From assembly GCA_036768485.1 (NCBI GenBank), contig JAVLUZ010000142.1, positions 2,789,848-2,853,847 of the forward strand: a DNA stretch of 64,000 nucleotides, given 5' to 3'. The translations under genes were made by a program, and so were the position numbers. This DNA comes from Mermis nigrescens (Eukaryota; Nematoda; Enoplea; Mermithida; Mermithidae). Shown piece after piece: positions 1-13,096 of this stretch (the stretch's first letter is position 1; each line of letters begins with the position of its first letter). The notes beneath the pieces were generated by a model. It worked only from the letters and a program-made list of their open reading frames with translations, did no database searches and had not been told where the DNA came from.

Positions 1-97
1 ATTTTACAGCTCCATTCCTTTTTTGGTGCCATTTTTCTAATTTTGACATGCGGGACCATGGGTGCGGCCGCACCAACTGCACCCTCGCTGGCTACGG

Positions 98-164
98 GCC
101 TTGATAGCTCGGTTGGCGAGAGCCGGTCATCCGTGCGTCCCGGGTTCGAGTCCCGGTCGCAGCA
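98..164 (+). repeat. tRNA-derived SINE-like head (polymerase III A and B boxes)
   Basis: TAGCTCGGTTGGCGAGAGC at 105-123 is an A-box/D-arm, and GGTTCGAGTCCC at 143-154 is a B-box with a perfect five-pair T stem around it. The acceptor stem has only four of seven pairs and the anticodon arm does not fold, so this is a tRNA-derived SINE head or tRNA pseudogene, not a working tRNA. Confidence 0.55.
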
Positions 165-1981
165 ATATTTTACAAAAGCGAGCTCTTTAGAACAGCTAAA
201 ATAAATAGCCTACGGCGGATTCATGTAACCAGATAATGCCATGCCATTTATTTGTAAAATAGAAAAGATTAAGCTTTCCATTGAGTTGTTTTTTTAATAA
301 CAGCGCCGCTTTCTTGATATTAAAGAGCGAAGGTACATTAATTTAGTCGTTTACAATAAATGGATTATATATAGTACACTGATCATAAGGCAAATTAAAA
401 TCAAAAAAATTGACGAATATTTGGAAGTGGCTGAACTGAGACGCTGATAGGAATGATAGCAACGGTTTATTATTGAAAATTATGTAATAAGATATGCATA
501 GAACAGTATAAACTAATGATTTATGATCTTATTGATAAAACTATAGTCTGTTCCATTCTAAATGGCCCATTTTCGTTAAATTTTTATTACCGTATTAGTT
601 TTTCACTACACAAATGGGTTCTAAAATTATGCCCTCGTAGCGGCTGGTTGCTTTAAACTCTTCTTATTGATGTTTAATGTGCTTTGCTTAGCAAGTTTAT
701 AAAATCCAGCTATCTATTTCGAAAAACGCTTGAGAAAGTAGCAAAACAATTCATTTGTGGACAACCTTTAATAATAGAATTTCTCGTCATAAAACTTAAA
801 GCACCTGTAATTACTACAGTAACAATGACACCACTTTGAATAGCTTATGATTTATACGGATTCAATGAATGTCATTAATGCATATGGTTTCATTTGATAG
901 ACTGTAAGTTAAAGACTGTAACAACGAAAATGCTTGGTACTGATGGTGGTGTAGAGGATTAAGGAAGACAAATTGCCGACAGCATTTCTGAATATGAAAT
1001 AAATAACGAACAATTGAACAACGTAGGTTTGCCCTTATTCAGAAATCATCTAATTTATAAGTAATTCTGGTATGTCTGGAAGCGAAGCTATCAGAGCATA
1101 CATATCAGTCACTTTGCTTCAGCTGGACGACTTTTGCATCATTCATTTTTTGTTATCAGATAATAGAAGATTTATTCCAGCAACAAACGATAGAGCTATT
1201 GAAATTATAAAAAAATAACTTGCATTACTAGAAGCAATCAAGAAAATAAATTGGAAAAAATTTGCATAAGAGATATTAAGTGCTGTAAAGAAGCTTCTAA
1301 TCGATACATAGCATGATAAAAAGATTAATTCTTCAAGCATGATCATAAAAAAGTGCGGGCTGAGATTTATTGGGTCAGCCCTGAACAGTTTTCTAAAAGT
1401 GGCTTTACTGGGTTTAAAAGCACTGTGGGCATGTCACGAACAATATTTTAGACTTTTCTGACGACCGTCTTCGTTTCTAAGTTGTGCGAATATATTTTAT
1501 GCAATTTACAATGTATGGTCAAAAAGTCATTTGTTGCAAACGGAACAAACAAAACTAAAATTTGAACCGAAAAAATAACAACAACAAAAAGCGTGAATAA
1601 TACTTTCAGTTTTTGTATGAAAAGTTATGTTCAGTTAGCAAAATTGTACTCGGGGTCAGCCAGTATTCTGAAAAATGACACCCCTAGGACATGTATGGTG
1701 CAACATAGAATTTCTTTCCTTCTCGGACAGCTGCTATGGCTATTAAGTTATTTTATATGATTTTTCTGGAATTGTAAAAAGTCTGGAAATGCACTATAAT
1801 AGTTTTCATAATATTTCTTCAAAAAGCTACAATATTAGCTGAATATCACGCGGTTTTTAAGCAATAAAAATCAGAAGAAAATATAATTTTGTACTTTCTA
1901 AGCTGATAAATCCATATGATTCACGATGAGTTTTTATATAGAAACCCACATGCCAAACATGTTCAAGCTATAATCTGATCC
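165..1981. other. Upstream non-coding DNA, no recognised gene
   Basis: AT-rich sequence with short chance reading frames only. A weak pair of GGGTCAGCC-type boxes near 1370 and 1656 may bound an old repeat. Nothing else is supported. Confidence 0.5.
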
Positions 1982-2137
1982 ACCAATGGGTGCAGGTGGG
2001 GTTCGGGGTTTACAACAGCCCCAGAATCTGAAAAACCCTGTAAAAATCGATAAACCCCAAGAATTGAATTTTTGGCGCGTTTTTCTGGGATTTTTGCCGG
2101 TTTTGATCTCCCAGAATTTGGCTGCTGCCCATGTATG
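1982..2137. mobile_element. hAT-like MITE, CATACGTGGGC family (copy 1)
   Basis: Flanked by 8-bp direct repeats TCTGATCC (1974-1981) and TCTGATTC (2138-2145). The left end carries ATGGGTGCAGG and the right end GCTGCCCATGTATG, forming short imperfect terminal inverted repeats. G-rich left and C-rich right arms enclose an AT-rich core with CCAGAATTTGG near the right end, shared with the other copies. Confidence 0.75.
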
Positions 2138-2309
2138 TCTGATTCGTGCATACAGCAAATGGATGGCACATAAAGCGTTGCAAGTAGAACTTTATCTTTC
2201 TACTTTAATGTATTAGAGAAATTTAGCATTGCCTACAAGAGAGACCTATAATTTGACATTTATGTTTTGATCGCGTTGTTCCATAAATGACTGATCGTAT
2301 GGCTTAAAA

Positions 2310-2576
2310 GCATACATGCGCGACAAGTCGATCTGGGGAATCAGCCGGTCTGGTAGAGGGATCAGCGCGAGAGCTTTTTTGAGCCGAAATGTCCTCAAAA
2401 AACGGTATAAATATTTAAATAGCGTAAAACCTATGTCAGGCCACAGTCCCTGATCATTTTAGAGCACTTTCGCAGAAAATGTTTCATTTTCCTCAATTTT
2501 TGAATCTTTTTTCATTTTCCCCAATAAAATTCTTATTTTTTCATTCTGGGGGTCTATCCCCTACGTGCATGTCTGA
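2310..2576. repeat. Dispersed short repeat with CATGC ends and a CGTGCATGTCTG right end
   Basis: Resembles 12625-12890 and parts of 38640-38790, 45350-45440 with 46641-46730, and 49660-49960. Shared landmarks: a GATC-containing left part, a run around GTTAAAA and TACAGTTTCTGG, a GAGCACTTT-like box, and CCCC(T/A)ACGTGCATGTCTG at the right. Class unknown; probably another MITE family. Confidence 0.45.
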
Positions 2577-4708
2577 TTAAGAGTACCTATACTGTTCCTC
2601 AAGAATATGACGCATCGCTATCGCAATACATAGAGTGAAAATTTTAGAAAAGTTCAGCACGACTCTTAAGGTGAATCGTCTCTCATACTCGTATTATTAA
2701 AAGAAGAAGGCAAGAGAACATTGAGCTAGACATCTTACTTATAAGCATGAGAACGAAACATATAATGAGCATGGAGCATTAATCAAATGGCATACAGCGT
2801 GTTTGTGATTTTCATACTTCCACGTTGATTTGAGGGCATCACAACATTAAAAAAAATTATATTATAAAACAATATTGAATATCAAACGGTAATCCCTTTC
2901 TAACAGAATGCTACTGTTGCAAAAACGATAATTCTTCGAAAGATATTGAAGCCACGAGTGTTTTAACCGATAATTCGAACCAGCTTTTCCATGCATGTCC
3001 TTATCGTTTACCTAACTGAACGAAGAAATCGCCGTCACTACAATAAAAACAAGCATTAGTAGGTAAAATATTAGGTGAACATGACAGCTGGATATGGGCA
3101 ATTATATGCATGTGTATCGAAAAATTAAATATCGCGTTTCTGAGAAGCAAATACTTTGCTATGTTTAATGGACGAAAGTGAAGCTAAACATATATCAGAT
3201 AAAAACAAATAATCTGTTTATGTATGAACTGAAGTCTTTTCCTGAGTTAGCTGCATAATACCAAAATAGCACAAAGAACACTACCACCAAAAATTTTGGA
3301 TTAAAGCGGCTTTTTGAAAATCATTATTAAATAAGTGTTTATTAAATATTAAATATTATTAAATAACCTTATTCACATAAGCTGCCCTTATTGTATGCCT
3401 ATATTCTATGCTCGTCTAATAACCGTTTTATACCTGATTTTCAGCAGTTCTAATTGTTTCCGTGAGTTTAGATCAAATTCAGCAACAGCATTTGCGGGTA
3501 AAAAAAATAAAAAATAAAATGATCTTATATTTATTGCGTGTAACGTTTACATTGAAAACTTTCAGAAATTAATTTTGCAGAATAAAAGTGTACCTAGCGC
3601 TAGTATCAGGAGAACTATAAGAAAATCAAGAATCGGAGGTAGACGAACACGAGATTGCACGTTTTAATCAAGGGATTAATGAACCTTTTGCATTTCAGAA
3701 CTGTAGGTATGTCATATGTGCGCGATCTAAATACATAAAAATTTTGAACTTGGAAAATCGATAAAATAAATTTTGCTATTTTCTATTTATTTCAAATCAC
3801 ATTATTTTACAAGAAGGTTGGTCAATATGTCTTCATGTGACTGCTCTTCTTTAATCAGGTTTTAATACAAAGTGTATAAAATTTCATGCAATTACAAAAT
3901 TGACAATACAGTCTGAAATTTTTGCAATAAAAAAGATTTTTTATCTATTAATACCTGTTTTACTAAGAAAAATTTCCAAGGGAACAATTTCCGGCTACTT
4001 ACTAGTCACTTTTTCAAGTTTTGTCTAACAAACTTTCGAAAAAATACCAACAAGTGAACCTGTGATATTTCAGAACTTCGTGAAGAGGCTGTTCGAGAAT
4101 AGAAAAATTAAAATTTTCTGTCGAAAATGAAGAAAAAAGATGGAAGCTAATATTTTTCTTCAAGCGCCGTTTAAATGACCAGAGATTGTCAAGCACCTAG
4201 CTGGCCTTCTTAATTTGGAGGACAGCTAAAATTTTGAAGTCGTAGAGGCAAAAATGATGTATTTTTATGCGTTTCCCAGTGAGCTCTCCATATAAAAGAT
4301 AAAAATTTTATTATCCAAGCAGTTTACCTTGATTTCAATCATATTCAGAAAATAAGCTGTATAAAATGACCACAAAAATGATTTCTAAACATTATATCCA
4401 AGCTTGGCCCTGCTTAAAAATTGTTTACTTGTTTTGTATTGAATTCCGGTACACTGCAAAGAAAAGCAAGACGGGAAATCATTAATTCTATGATTTGTCT
4501 ACAAAGTCTTACTTAAACTTGGGCTCTTTTAAAAACAAAAGTTCTACAAAAACAATAAAGTGCTCGAAAATTTGGCGCTTATTAGCTTAAAGGCGTGCTA
4601 AAATCTATTCTGGCAGAATTTCGAATGCGCTTCATGAATTTTCAATTTTTTTCTCTAGGAAACGTTGTAAAAAATACTATGACTTCCTCAAATTTAAAGG
4701 GACTAGTC
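2577..4708. other. Non-coding stretch, no recognised feature
   Basis: AT-rich and without a convincing reading frame or repeat beyond short AT runs (for example the ATTAAATATTAAATATT run near 3340). Confidence 0.5.
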
Positions 4709-4863
4709 CACACATAGGCGTGGGAGGAAAGGGGGTTTATACGCTTCTTCCAGACGTTGAAACCCTCCAGATTACTGTAGATCCCCCAGAATTCTGTTTT
4801 TAGTAATATTTTAAGCGATTGTCTCCATCCTGACCTCCAGAACTTCCTTGCTCCCCACGTATG
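4709..4863. mobile_element. hAT-like MITE, CATACGTGGGC family (copy 2)
   Basis: Ends CACACATAGGCG and CCCCACGTATG, with 8-bp flanks GACTAGTC (4701-4708) and GATTAGTC (4864-4871), one mismatch. Same G-rich/C-rich arms and CCCCCAGAATTCTG core motif as the other copies. Confidence 0.75.
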
Positions 4864-6299
4864 GATTAGTCCCCCTCCACCTAAGCTACGTGCCTGGAAA
4901 TTGTTAATTTATATATCCTTTACGCTATTTTAGCTTTTAAATCAAAGTTTTGAGCCACTTAAGTTCAATAAAGCACTCTGTCTGCCCTACGACCGACGTG
5001 ACTGCTAAGTCGGAGTTTTCATAATAAAAAGTTAGCATGCCTCTGGAAAATTGAATTACAATTAGAAGTCCAAGTGTTCCTGAAAACTTGAATTTCCGCA
5101 AAAGTAAAACTTCATAAATGAAAATTTAAATATTATGATTTCGAGAGGAGCTTATTGAATTTTAATTTGAATGCAAACACACAGACCGCCCATGCTTGCA
5201 CCTATTGTAGCAGCAATAAAGCTCAAACTTTCACTGCTGCCGATTCTATCTTGTTAGGGTACTATGCAAAGAAAAATTAGCCCTTCCGTGAGTGTTTGGA
5301 AAATCAACAAAGACGGATATACATGTTATTTATTCATACGAGATAGCAAAATCTTGCTGAATAACCATTGCGCTAGATTGTTAGTATTTTCATTAGCTCA
5401 TCTGACACTCTGCTTACACGGAGCGAAATCTGAATACATTTTCTTACACAGCTGTCCAGATGCTTTTTCGTCCACTTACGCACATATGTAAATACGTATA
5501 TTTAATTAAAAAATTTTTGGAAAATATTATTCGTGGGACTAAATTACTAATATTATTATACTCACCGTTTGACGCTAGTTACGATTTTACGAAGCTTATA
5601 ACATATCAAAAGCGAATTCATAAACTAAAAACATGCACGCGAGCTACATACGAGTAGTTAGCTAAACAAAATGGCGTGTCGTTTCCATGCAACTTAAGCG
5701 CTGAGTATGTACATTATGTGATGTTTTCGTTGAAAGGTTGTGTTACTTAGGAAAATAGCAATTAATATCACAAATATTCCAGATATAAAAAGTCCTTATC
5801 TACAAAATCTTCACGTATAATGATTTTCTCAAGTGAATTAGCATAATGCGTGGAAGAATCAATGACAAAATCCATACAGAGTGCACGTTTGAATTCGTAA
5901 CACGAATATGCATTCTAATCGGAGATTTGACACGATCTTATGCCGATCTAATCAAATCGGAAAATTAATGTGAGCCAAAAAACATTTGTATAACGTGGAT
6001 ACGCGCTTAATGCAAAAAACGGGAATTCGAGATAGACGACAAAACGGATAAGATTCAGAGCGGGGAAAGTAAGCAAGAAAGTATCTACATATAAGACAAA
6101 CATTACTTTCTTTGCGTGTGGATTGGTGAGCTGAGACTTTAGAATGAAGACATTCGTTTGTCGTGTTATCCCTAAATTTCTCATCAAATTGTACACGCAT
6201 TTTCATAAAAGAAAATCGATCTTTATTTCTGATAGTGAACTTTGAAATTTTCCAAGATATTTTCACTGTGGACGCAACGGATGGACAATACGTCGCAAC
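4864..6299. other. Non-coding stretch, no recognised feature
   Basis: Short frames at 5264-5491, 5460-5657 and 5952-6302 show no family resemblance and no splice context; treated as chance. Confidence 0.45.
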
Positions 6300-6460
6300 C
6301 ATGCATGGGCTCGTGGGAGGGGTTGTTTGGGGGTTCGACCCGTGAGAATGTAAAATACCCCTCGCAGATTACGTTAGACCCCATATGAACTTTCAACATT
6401 TTTTTACGATTTTTTAACTTTTGCCCCATCCAGACCCCTCAAAATTCGGTCGCTGCCCAT
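6300..6460. mobile_element. Degraded MITE of the CATACGTGGGC family
   Basis: CATGCATGGGCTCG at the left, GTCGCTGCCCAT at the right, with the same layout (GGGGTT arm, AGATTAC, CCAGACCCC, AAAATTCGG) as the better-preserved copies. Flanks GTCGCAAC and ATTGCAAC match at 6 of 8 positions, so the exact ends are unsure. Confidence 0.55.
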
Positions 6461-9400
6461 AAGATTTATAATTGCAACTTGCTATGTATAATAAGAAAAA
6501 AGTTTTCTTTTAGGTAAGGACCATGCTGCTTGTTGTACGAATATAACCATAGAATTAAGAGATACATAATTCGGTCAAAGTGATTCAGACTTACCGTAAG
6601 CTGAATTCTTTCTACTAAAAAGACTTTTCTAATATTATTTTCTAAATTTCAATCACTTGATTTATTTGTAACTGGGTACAGATATGAAAAATGTCCTAAA
6701 GCGATTCAATGCAACACAATAGATGGTTATCGAACATTCACACAGTATATACGTATACTTACATATGTTTTAATTAGGTTATCCATTCATAAGCTCAAGT
6801 GTTAACCCTAATTTTCGAAAAATTATGTCCTCATGGTTTCTAGCTTTTTCTGATTGAAAACAAAAGTTAGGTGACTCTTCTATGTTTAGTCATCTTTTCC
6901 TGAATTTGGCGAAATCGTAAATGCGAATAAGTCACATTCCTTTCCAAAACTGTGTTTGTTCGTTTAAAATCATTTAAAGCGCCTAAACTATCAATACTCT
7001 TTGTCAATCGAGCTTAAAGATGAATTTTGAAAAATGATGAAAAACAGAACCTCTTCTACTATTTTGATATAAAATTTTGCTATTTGCGAAATAGAATAAA
7101 AAGCTAACATTGTTTGCTTAGGACCGAATCTAAGATAGTTTGCTTTTATGAATACGGCCAATAAAAAATGCCGTCGCGCTAACGCTTCTTGAAGAAGACG
7201 AGCCTAGCTCTTAGTTTACTATGATTCATGAGGGCTTCACTGCAGCTTCTACGGTATTCAAAAATGATACGTTTTAAGATTAAAAATCGAATATAATTAG
7301 CGCAAAACTGAAACCCTGAGCTTCAAGAGAAAAATGTTTAAGATTTAATAATTCGAACCATAAAAACTGCGTAAAAAACATCCCAAAATTGCATTCATCC
7401 GTTCCACTTTTTCACCACTTATGTTTTATAGCTAGCTATGCTTTAATTTCGATTCCTTCGCGTATTTTTATTTGAACATGCATATGTATAATGTATAAGT
7501 ATGCTGTTTAAGTTCACGCGCGACGGAAATTTCAAAGGTCTGGCGCTCAACTTATTTTTTGCCAAAATGAAACTGAAATCAGTTTGTGTACTATTTCGTT
7601 AAGTGTTCCATATAAAATTCGGCAGCAATTAACATTCCTAGCATTTCTACGATTGCGTACTTCAGATCAAAAATCAGGTGAGTGCATCAAAAATAACTTT
7701 AACACGGAAAGTAACAAATATGAAGAATTTTTCAAATATTTCATATTGAAAAATATAGTGCATTAACGAAACGCGCTGCAGGCAAATGCTCAATTCTTCA
7801 CTCAATTCTCTCAATTCTCAATTCCTCCAATTAGGCACATTATGGTATCAAACTTTTGATTTCACCTTCAGCGCTGTTTGTACTTCAGCATGTCCGAGTT
7901 GTTATTTTCGTAATATCTTTCACGGAGAATTAAATAAAGTGAATTTTAAAATGCAGTTCATGCGCAACTTTTTGCAGAACTAGATTTGAATCTAAATTTA
8001 GTTTGCCAAGTGGCCGGTAGGTCCACACCCGCGTTATCATGCATGAATAGTCCAGAAGATCGACGGATTTTTTGCATCTTCGGAATGCTGGAAACGACCG
8101 AACAGGGTACTTTTTGAAAATACGATTGTTTATCAGATTTGTTTTGATATGCTTGCGTCATTATTCTGTTGGTTTAGTGTCTTTTATAAACTAAGGTATT
8201 GATATTCTAGTTTTTACTTTAGCATTGTTTTTTATTTTTGCCTTTTTTATATCTTTTTACCTTTTTACCACTAGGGATAGTTCAATATTTGAGACTATAT
8301 ACCGGCATTTATGGGCCGCAATTAATTTTGTGCAAGTGGTCAGTAGGTATCTCTCAATGGAGTAAGCAATCAAACAGTCAATACAACATAGAGACTAGTT
8401 GATAGGAAAATAAATAGTACGGAAAAAACAAACGGAAAAGATTTTTTAGAATAACATAGACACAGAAATGCAGATGTAGCCATAAAAGCTAATTGGAATG
8501 CTCGTAATTAGAAATGTTATAAGTTTTGCCTTTTGCAACCGGCTTTGTAATGACAAACAGAACGACAAATTTGCCAAATTCGCACATTTTCACATTTTTT
8601 CACATCTTCCCCTGATATTCAATTCAAAGCAGGTTTTAAGCTTCAACAGAAAGAAAGATAAATCAGTGAAGTCGTGTGAAGTGTTGTAATATTCTGAATT
8701 GAAGCTTTTAAACACTCTCTGTTAGGACTTTATAAGGACAGATAACAGTGCCTTACTTAATAAGCGCAAAAGACAATTTTCCTTTTTCTTCTAAAATCAA
8801 ATTTCGGCAAAAGGTACTACATTACAGAAAATAGTGACTAATTCAAGCACACGAAATATTTAACACTTTTATTACTTTTGTCCACCAAAGAATCTTTGAA
8901 CATTTACAATAGCGGTCCAAAAGGTTTAGCGTTAGCTGAAAAAAAGTTATCCCAGAAAAAAAACTTAGCCCACCACAAAAACCATGATTCAAATTCTTTC
9001 GATTATCGTAGAAACTTCAAATTTTTGCAAACATCATGTACAAGAAGAGGTCTAAGCTGAGACGGCTTGTGGTCTCAGCAACGGCTTAATAGTTATTCTG
9101 GACCGGATTCGCTCCAGATTTCATTTCAAGCTTCCAAAAATTTACTACCTTTTCCATACAAAAGTTGACAAGAAACCAAGGGCGGATTTAGAGGGGTGGG
9201 GAAGGAGCGCCCCCTTTGTCAAAAAAATAGTTGGACGTAATAGAGAATAATATGTATTTTTTGATGATTTTAGCCATTTTATATCATGATTTTTAAATTT
9301 TTCCGGGCGCCTTGCGCCGAGTAAGTACTAATGATATTTAATGATTTTCTTGACGCTACGTCAGAAGAGTAGCTATGTACAGAACAAGGATTTTTTAGTT

Positions 9401-9583
9401 CATACAATGATTTTTCGAACATTTTTTTAGGCGCTTCGTGCCGATGTTTGCACTTTGAGTGTTTTTTGTATAGAAATTTTAGAGATTTGTTGATTTCTCT
9501 AATTACAAATGATTCTGTCTATCAATAGACGGCAAAAAACAGCTACTTTAAGCTTAATAGACGGACAAAAGCAAGTAGTGATT
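6461..9583. other. Non-coding stretch upstream of the hAT element
   Basis: No supported gene. GGGCGGATTTAGAGGGG at 9182 looks like a terminus of the CAGTGGCGGATC type seen at 38076, but no partner end was found. A short CTCAATTCT-type simple repeat lies near 7787-7830. Confidence 0.45.
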
Positions 9584-9700
9584 GCCGGCATTCGGATACC
9601 CGGATATAACCGGGTACCCAACGGGTACTCAGGTAATGAAACTATTTCTACCCAGTTTTACTCTGGTACTCGGGTATCCGTCGGGTACCCGGCGTGCAGC
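9584..9700. repeat. Cluster of CGGGTACCC-type palindromic repeats
   Basis: About seven variants of GGGTA(C/T)CCG on both strands within 115 bp, either side of an AT-rich middle. Clusters like this are often subterminal transposase-binding sites of hAT elements; no full element could be delimited. Confidence 0.45.
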
Positions 9701-9727
9701 GCTACTCGCAATGCCCTTTATTTACAG

Positions 9728-11649
9728 CAGAGGCGTAGCCAGGATTTTGGCTCGGGGGCATTAACAAAAATTTTTTAAGACTACTTTTGCTTTGAATGCT
9801 AGTAACGTTATGTATGGTGAAACTGAGTTTTTCGACCTGTAGTAGTGTAGCCCAGTGTTTTTTTTGTACAAGATCCGTTTGTACATGTACAAAGATGGTC
9901 CCCAAATGTCTTTGTACATTCTGAAGACACAAATTTTTGAGTACTATAATATGGCACGGTAGCGATTTTTGTGTGGTAAAAACAGTTGTTCGACTTTTGT
10001 TCGTGTATTTTAGCTAATCTCTGGGTCTCTAAGGGCAAACATCACTAATAATCGTCTTAGAACGGCGCAAAGCGCCAAAAATTGCACATTTTTCCTTTTG
10101 AAATGCAATTTCTGCCAGTATAAAGATATATAGAACACACAATTACTCATTTCGGCGCGAAGCGCCGGAAATGTTTACGAATTTTAGACCTTTTTTGTAA
10201 TTTTTGTCTTCCCAAAAATCTTTGTGTTACCTGTACAAAGACGGTCCCGAAAAGTCTTTGTATATCGGGAAAAATCTTTGCCAAATATAAAAAACACTGA
10301 TGTCAGCCTAAGCTAATTTATGGGTTTCTGCCGATCAAAAATACAAAAGTGTAAAGCGGCTCTATGTGCCGAAAATTTTTGGAATTTCTACCGTTTTCAT
10401 GTAGAATTTACGGCCTTTCTACTGTCAAACATTTCGGAAATTATAAATGGCGCAAAGTGCCAAGAAATTTGAGACATTTTTTACCGCATAACATTTTGTA
10501 GCTCTGTGAAAACTAATAGTCTGACAGAGCAGAAAATTATCAAATTTGTACAAAACAATTTTGACAGTTCAAGCTTCTAACAAAGAAAACTGCGAATTAC
10601 TAACTTTGTCTGAAGATATTTTCAGTGATTCAGGCTTTTAAACGCAATGCTGGAGCTTTTTACAAAAGAAAGAACAGTAACTGGCGGCGTTATGCGCTGG
10701 AAAATTTTTGACGTTTTTGCACTTTAAACTTAATTTATATCGCTTAAATCATACAGAAAAGACAAATTAATGCCGGCGCGAAACGGCGAAAATTTTTAGA
10801 AATTCCCAACTCTTTTACCTGGCTTGTTCTCCCTGAAATCTCGTTGCACATGTACAACGAGATTTTACGGTTGCGGGGTCTGAGATGGCGCGCTCAAGCG
10901 TTCCCAGCGGGGTCCGGGGCAGATTCCCGGAAAATTTTGTAAAAAAAGCATTTTAATGTTAAATAATAACGTTAAAATTTTCGCAAAATCGGCCAAATCT
11001 CGGTTCTGAATCAAGCAAGCCCAAAAACACTTAAAATTGATCAACTTCTACATTGCACAAAACTTCTGAGCTAAAATGCGTTTTTTTGACCTCCGTTAAT
11101 TACATAGCGCAGCAACGGGTCGCTGCCAATAAAATATAGAAAAATGTATCAATGAAAATTTTGTTCTTACCGTTTTCAGGCCCATTTGTGGCCTTCTTAT
11201 TTACAAGATGCAGTTCAGAAGACAGGAAATGCGCAAAAACATAAAAAAATTTGGCCATTCCTTCTCATTTAAAATTGGATTATGTGTCCTTGTAAAGAAA
11301 GACAAACAAAGCAAAGAATAGACAAACTGGTACACAATCATTTTCGCACTTTTACTATTAGGCTCAAGAAGCATGCGCAGTTTCAATCAACGAACAAATA
11401 GTGCATTAAATTGCTAAAGTGATGTGAAGTGCTGGATTATCTTAGCTGATTTAAGCTTTTTAATTCATTATATCTATATAACAATAAATGATAATGACTC
11501 GGCGCGAAGCGCTGGAAAATTTTGACGTTTTTGCCTTTTTGAACTAAGTTTTCTGGACACACATTATTGCAACAGACAAATCAACAATATTTCTGGAAAA
11601 ATTTTGAGGGGGACATGCGCCCCCAATGCTCCCACCGGCTACGCCTATG
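9728..11649. mobile_element. Non-autonomous hAT-type element, 1922 bp
   Basis: Starts CAGAGGCGTAGCC and ends GGCTACGCCTATG, terminal inverted repeats matching at 12 of 13 positions. It is flanked by an exact 8-bp duplication ATTTACAG (9720-9727, 11650-11657), typical of hAT insertions. There is no transposase frame. Inside are several GGCGCGAAGCGCC-type hairpins (10074, 10154, 11501 and variants) and pairs of inverted TTTGTACA boxes near 9870-10270 and 10830-10860. Its right duplication overlaps the first bases of a TA-type MITE, so it landed on the edge of that older element. Confidence 0.85.
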
Positions 11650-11652
11650 ATT

Positions 11653-11822
11653 TACAGTCTGTTTCACACAAGTTTAGTCATAAGCTTAAAATCCATCTCC
11701 GACAATAAGCTTGACAGATTGCGATTATAGCATTGATCTGATACATAATTATCGCAACTCTTGGCTTATTGTCGAGGAAAATTCTTAAAATTTATGCACG
11801 AAGTTGTGTGAAACAGGCTATA
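11653..11822. mobile_element. TA-type MITE, AGTCTGTTTCACA family
   Basis: Terminal inverted repeats CAGTCTGTTTCACAC and (reverse) TAGCCTGTTTCACAC, bounded by TA. The inner part has the shared GACAGATTGCGATTATAG and AATTATCG boxes found in copies near 46918, 47502 and 50339. TA target and palindromic body suggest a Tc1/mariner-type MITE. Confidence 0.7.
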
Positions 11823-12619
11823 GTTGAATTAAAATTGAAACGTGGATTTTAATTATACTCTTATCGCTTTTGTTAATTTTCTACTCTCGCAATGGATTAT
11901 CTATTTTCTAATGAGCGGATCTTATTATCACAAAGTCTGCATTTTTACTTGGGTTTAATTTTAGCGTTATTGGTTCCTAGAATGACATTAGGAACTTTGG
12001 ACGCGAAAAAGACAAGTCAAAGGAAATGGCGCTGTGATAGCAATTTCAAATATGTACATACATAATGTATGTAGGTTATCTAAGAAAACTAAAATATGGG
12101 GGAACGCGCCTAATATGTTGCTGAAACCTTCAAGTAATTATTAATCAATTTTGAATAAAATAATATCAACAATCTGCCCAAATCCACTTATCTTTGACAT
12201 TAAATTTGTGATTCAAACATGAAATCGTCTAAATTTTACTTCTCATTATCGCCAAATGTAATTTGTTTCCCCTTTCAATGCTGATATAATAACTAGTACA
12301 TGATAAGTATGATCACGTTTCAAGAAGAATATATTGCGTCAAGTCGAATCTGATAACTTTTTTTGATTCTATTACAGTGGTATCGGCCATACTTGCAGTA
12401 CGAGAAGGAACTTTTAAGACAAGGTCGTCAATATAAAGAAATCAGTACAAGTGTTCAACGTTTCCTTCACTCAGTTGCAAAATGATTTTATTTTAGGAAG
12501 TTCGATATTCTTCACTCCGTGCTTGTATAAACTGTAGAGATAATTCATTTCATACTACGACTAACATAACACAACATCTCAATAGTTGATTACCAAATCA
12601 AAAGAGTTGCATTCAGAGA

Positions 12620-12895
12620 TACTCAGCATGGCCGATCAGGGGGCGTCAGCCGGTCTGGGGGTCAAGGATTGAGCTTAAATAACCGTAGAAACTGGTGCAA
12701 GCGCTAAAAAGTGTTAAAACTACGTTATTGTACAGTTTCTGGTCATTTATAAGCACTTTTCAAGAAAATTTTTATTTTTAATCCATTTTTGCCTTCATTG
12801 TGTCTCATTTCCCCGAGAAAATTTCCCATTTTTCAATTCTGAGAAGCAATACGTCCCTCTAAAACCCTCACGTGCATGTCTGGTTGCACTACCTT
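12620..12895. repeat. Dispersed short repeat, second copy of the CGTGCATGTCTG family
   Basis: Begins around CATGGCCGATCAGGG and ends CCCTCACGTGCATGTCTGG; the middle has GTTAAAACTACGTTATTGT and ACAGTTTCTGG shared with 38700-38750. Confidence 0.5.
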
Positions 12896-13096
12896 ATTGG
12901 TCACAGAGGAGAAATATGAATGAAGTAAGAATACGTTCGATAATAATAATATTAATAATACTACAACATTCACTGAAATCTGTTGCTATCATTCTTCTTT
13001 TTTTCGAGATGCTGACGTAATGAATAAAGATCAAATGCGTATTACGGCTTAGATAATTCATTGTCTTCTCCATTTCGGCTTATTTATTGCATCAAT

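Noticed and set aside
98..164. Functional tRNA gene
   Set aside because: The T arm and boxes are good, but the acceptor and anticodon stems do not pair.
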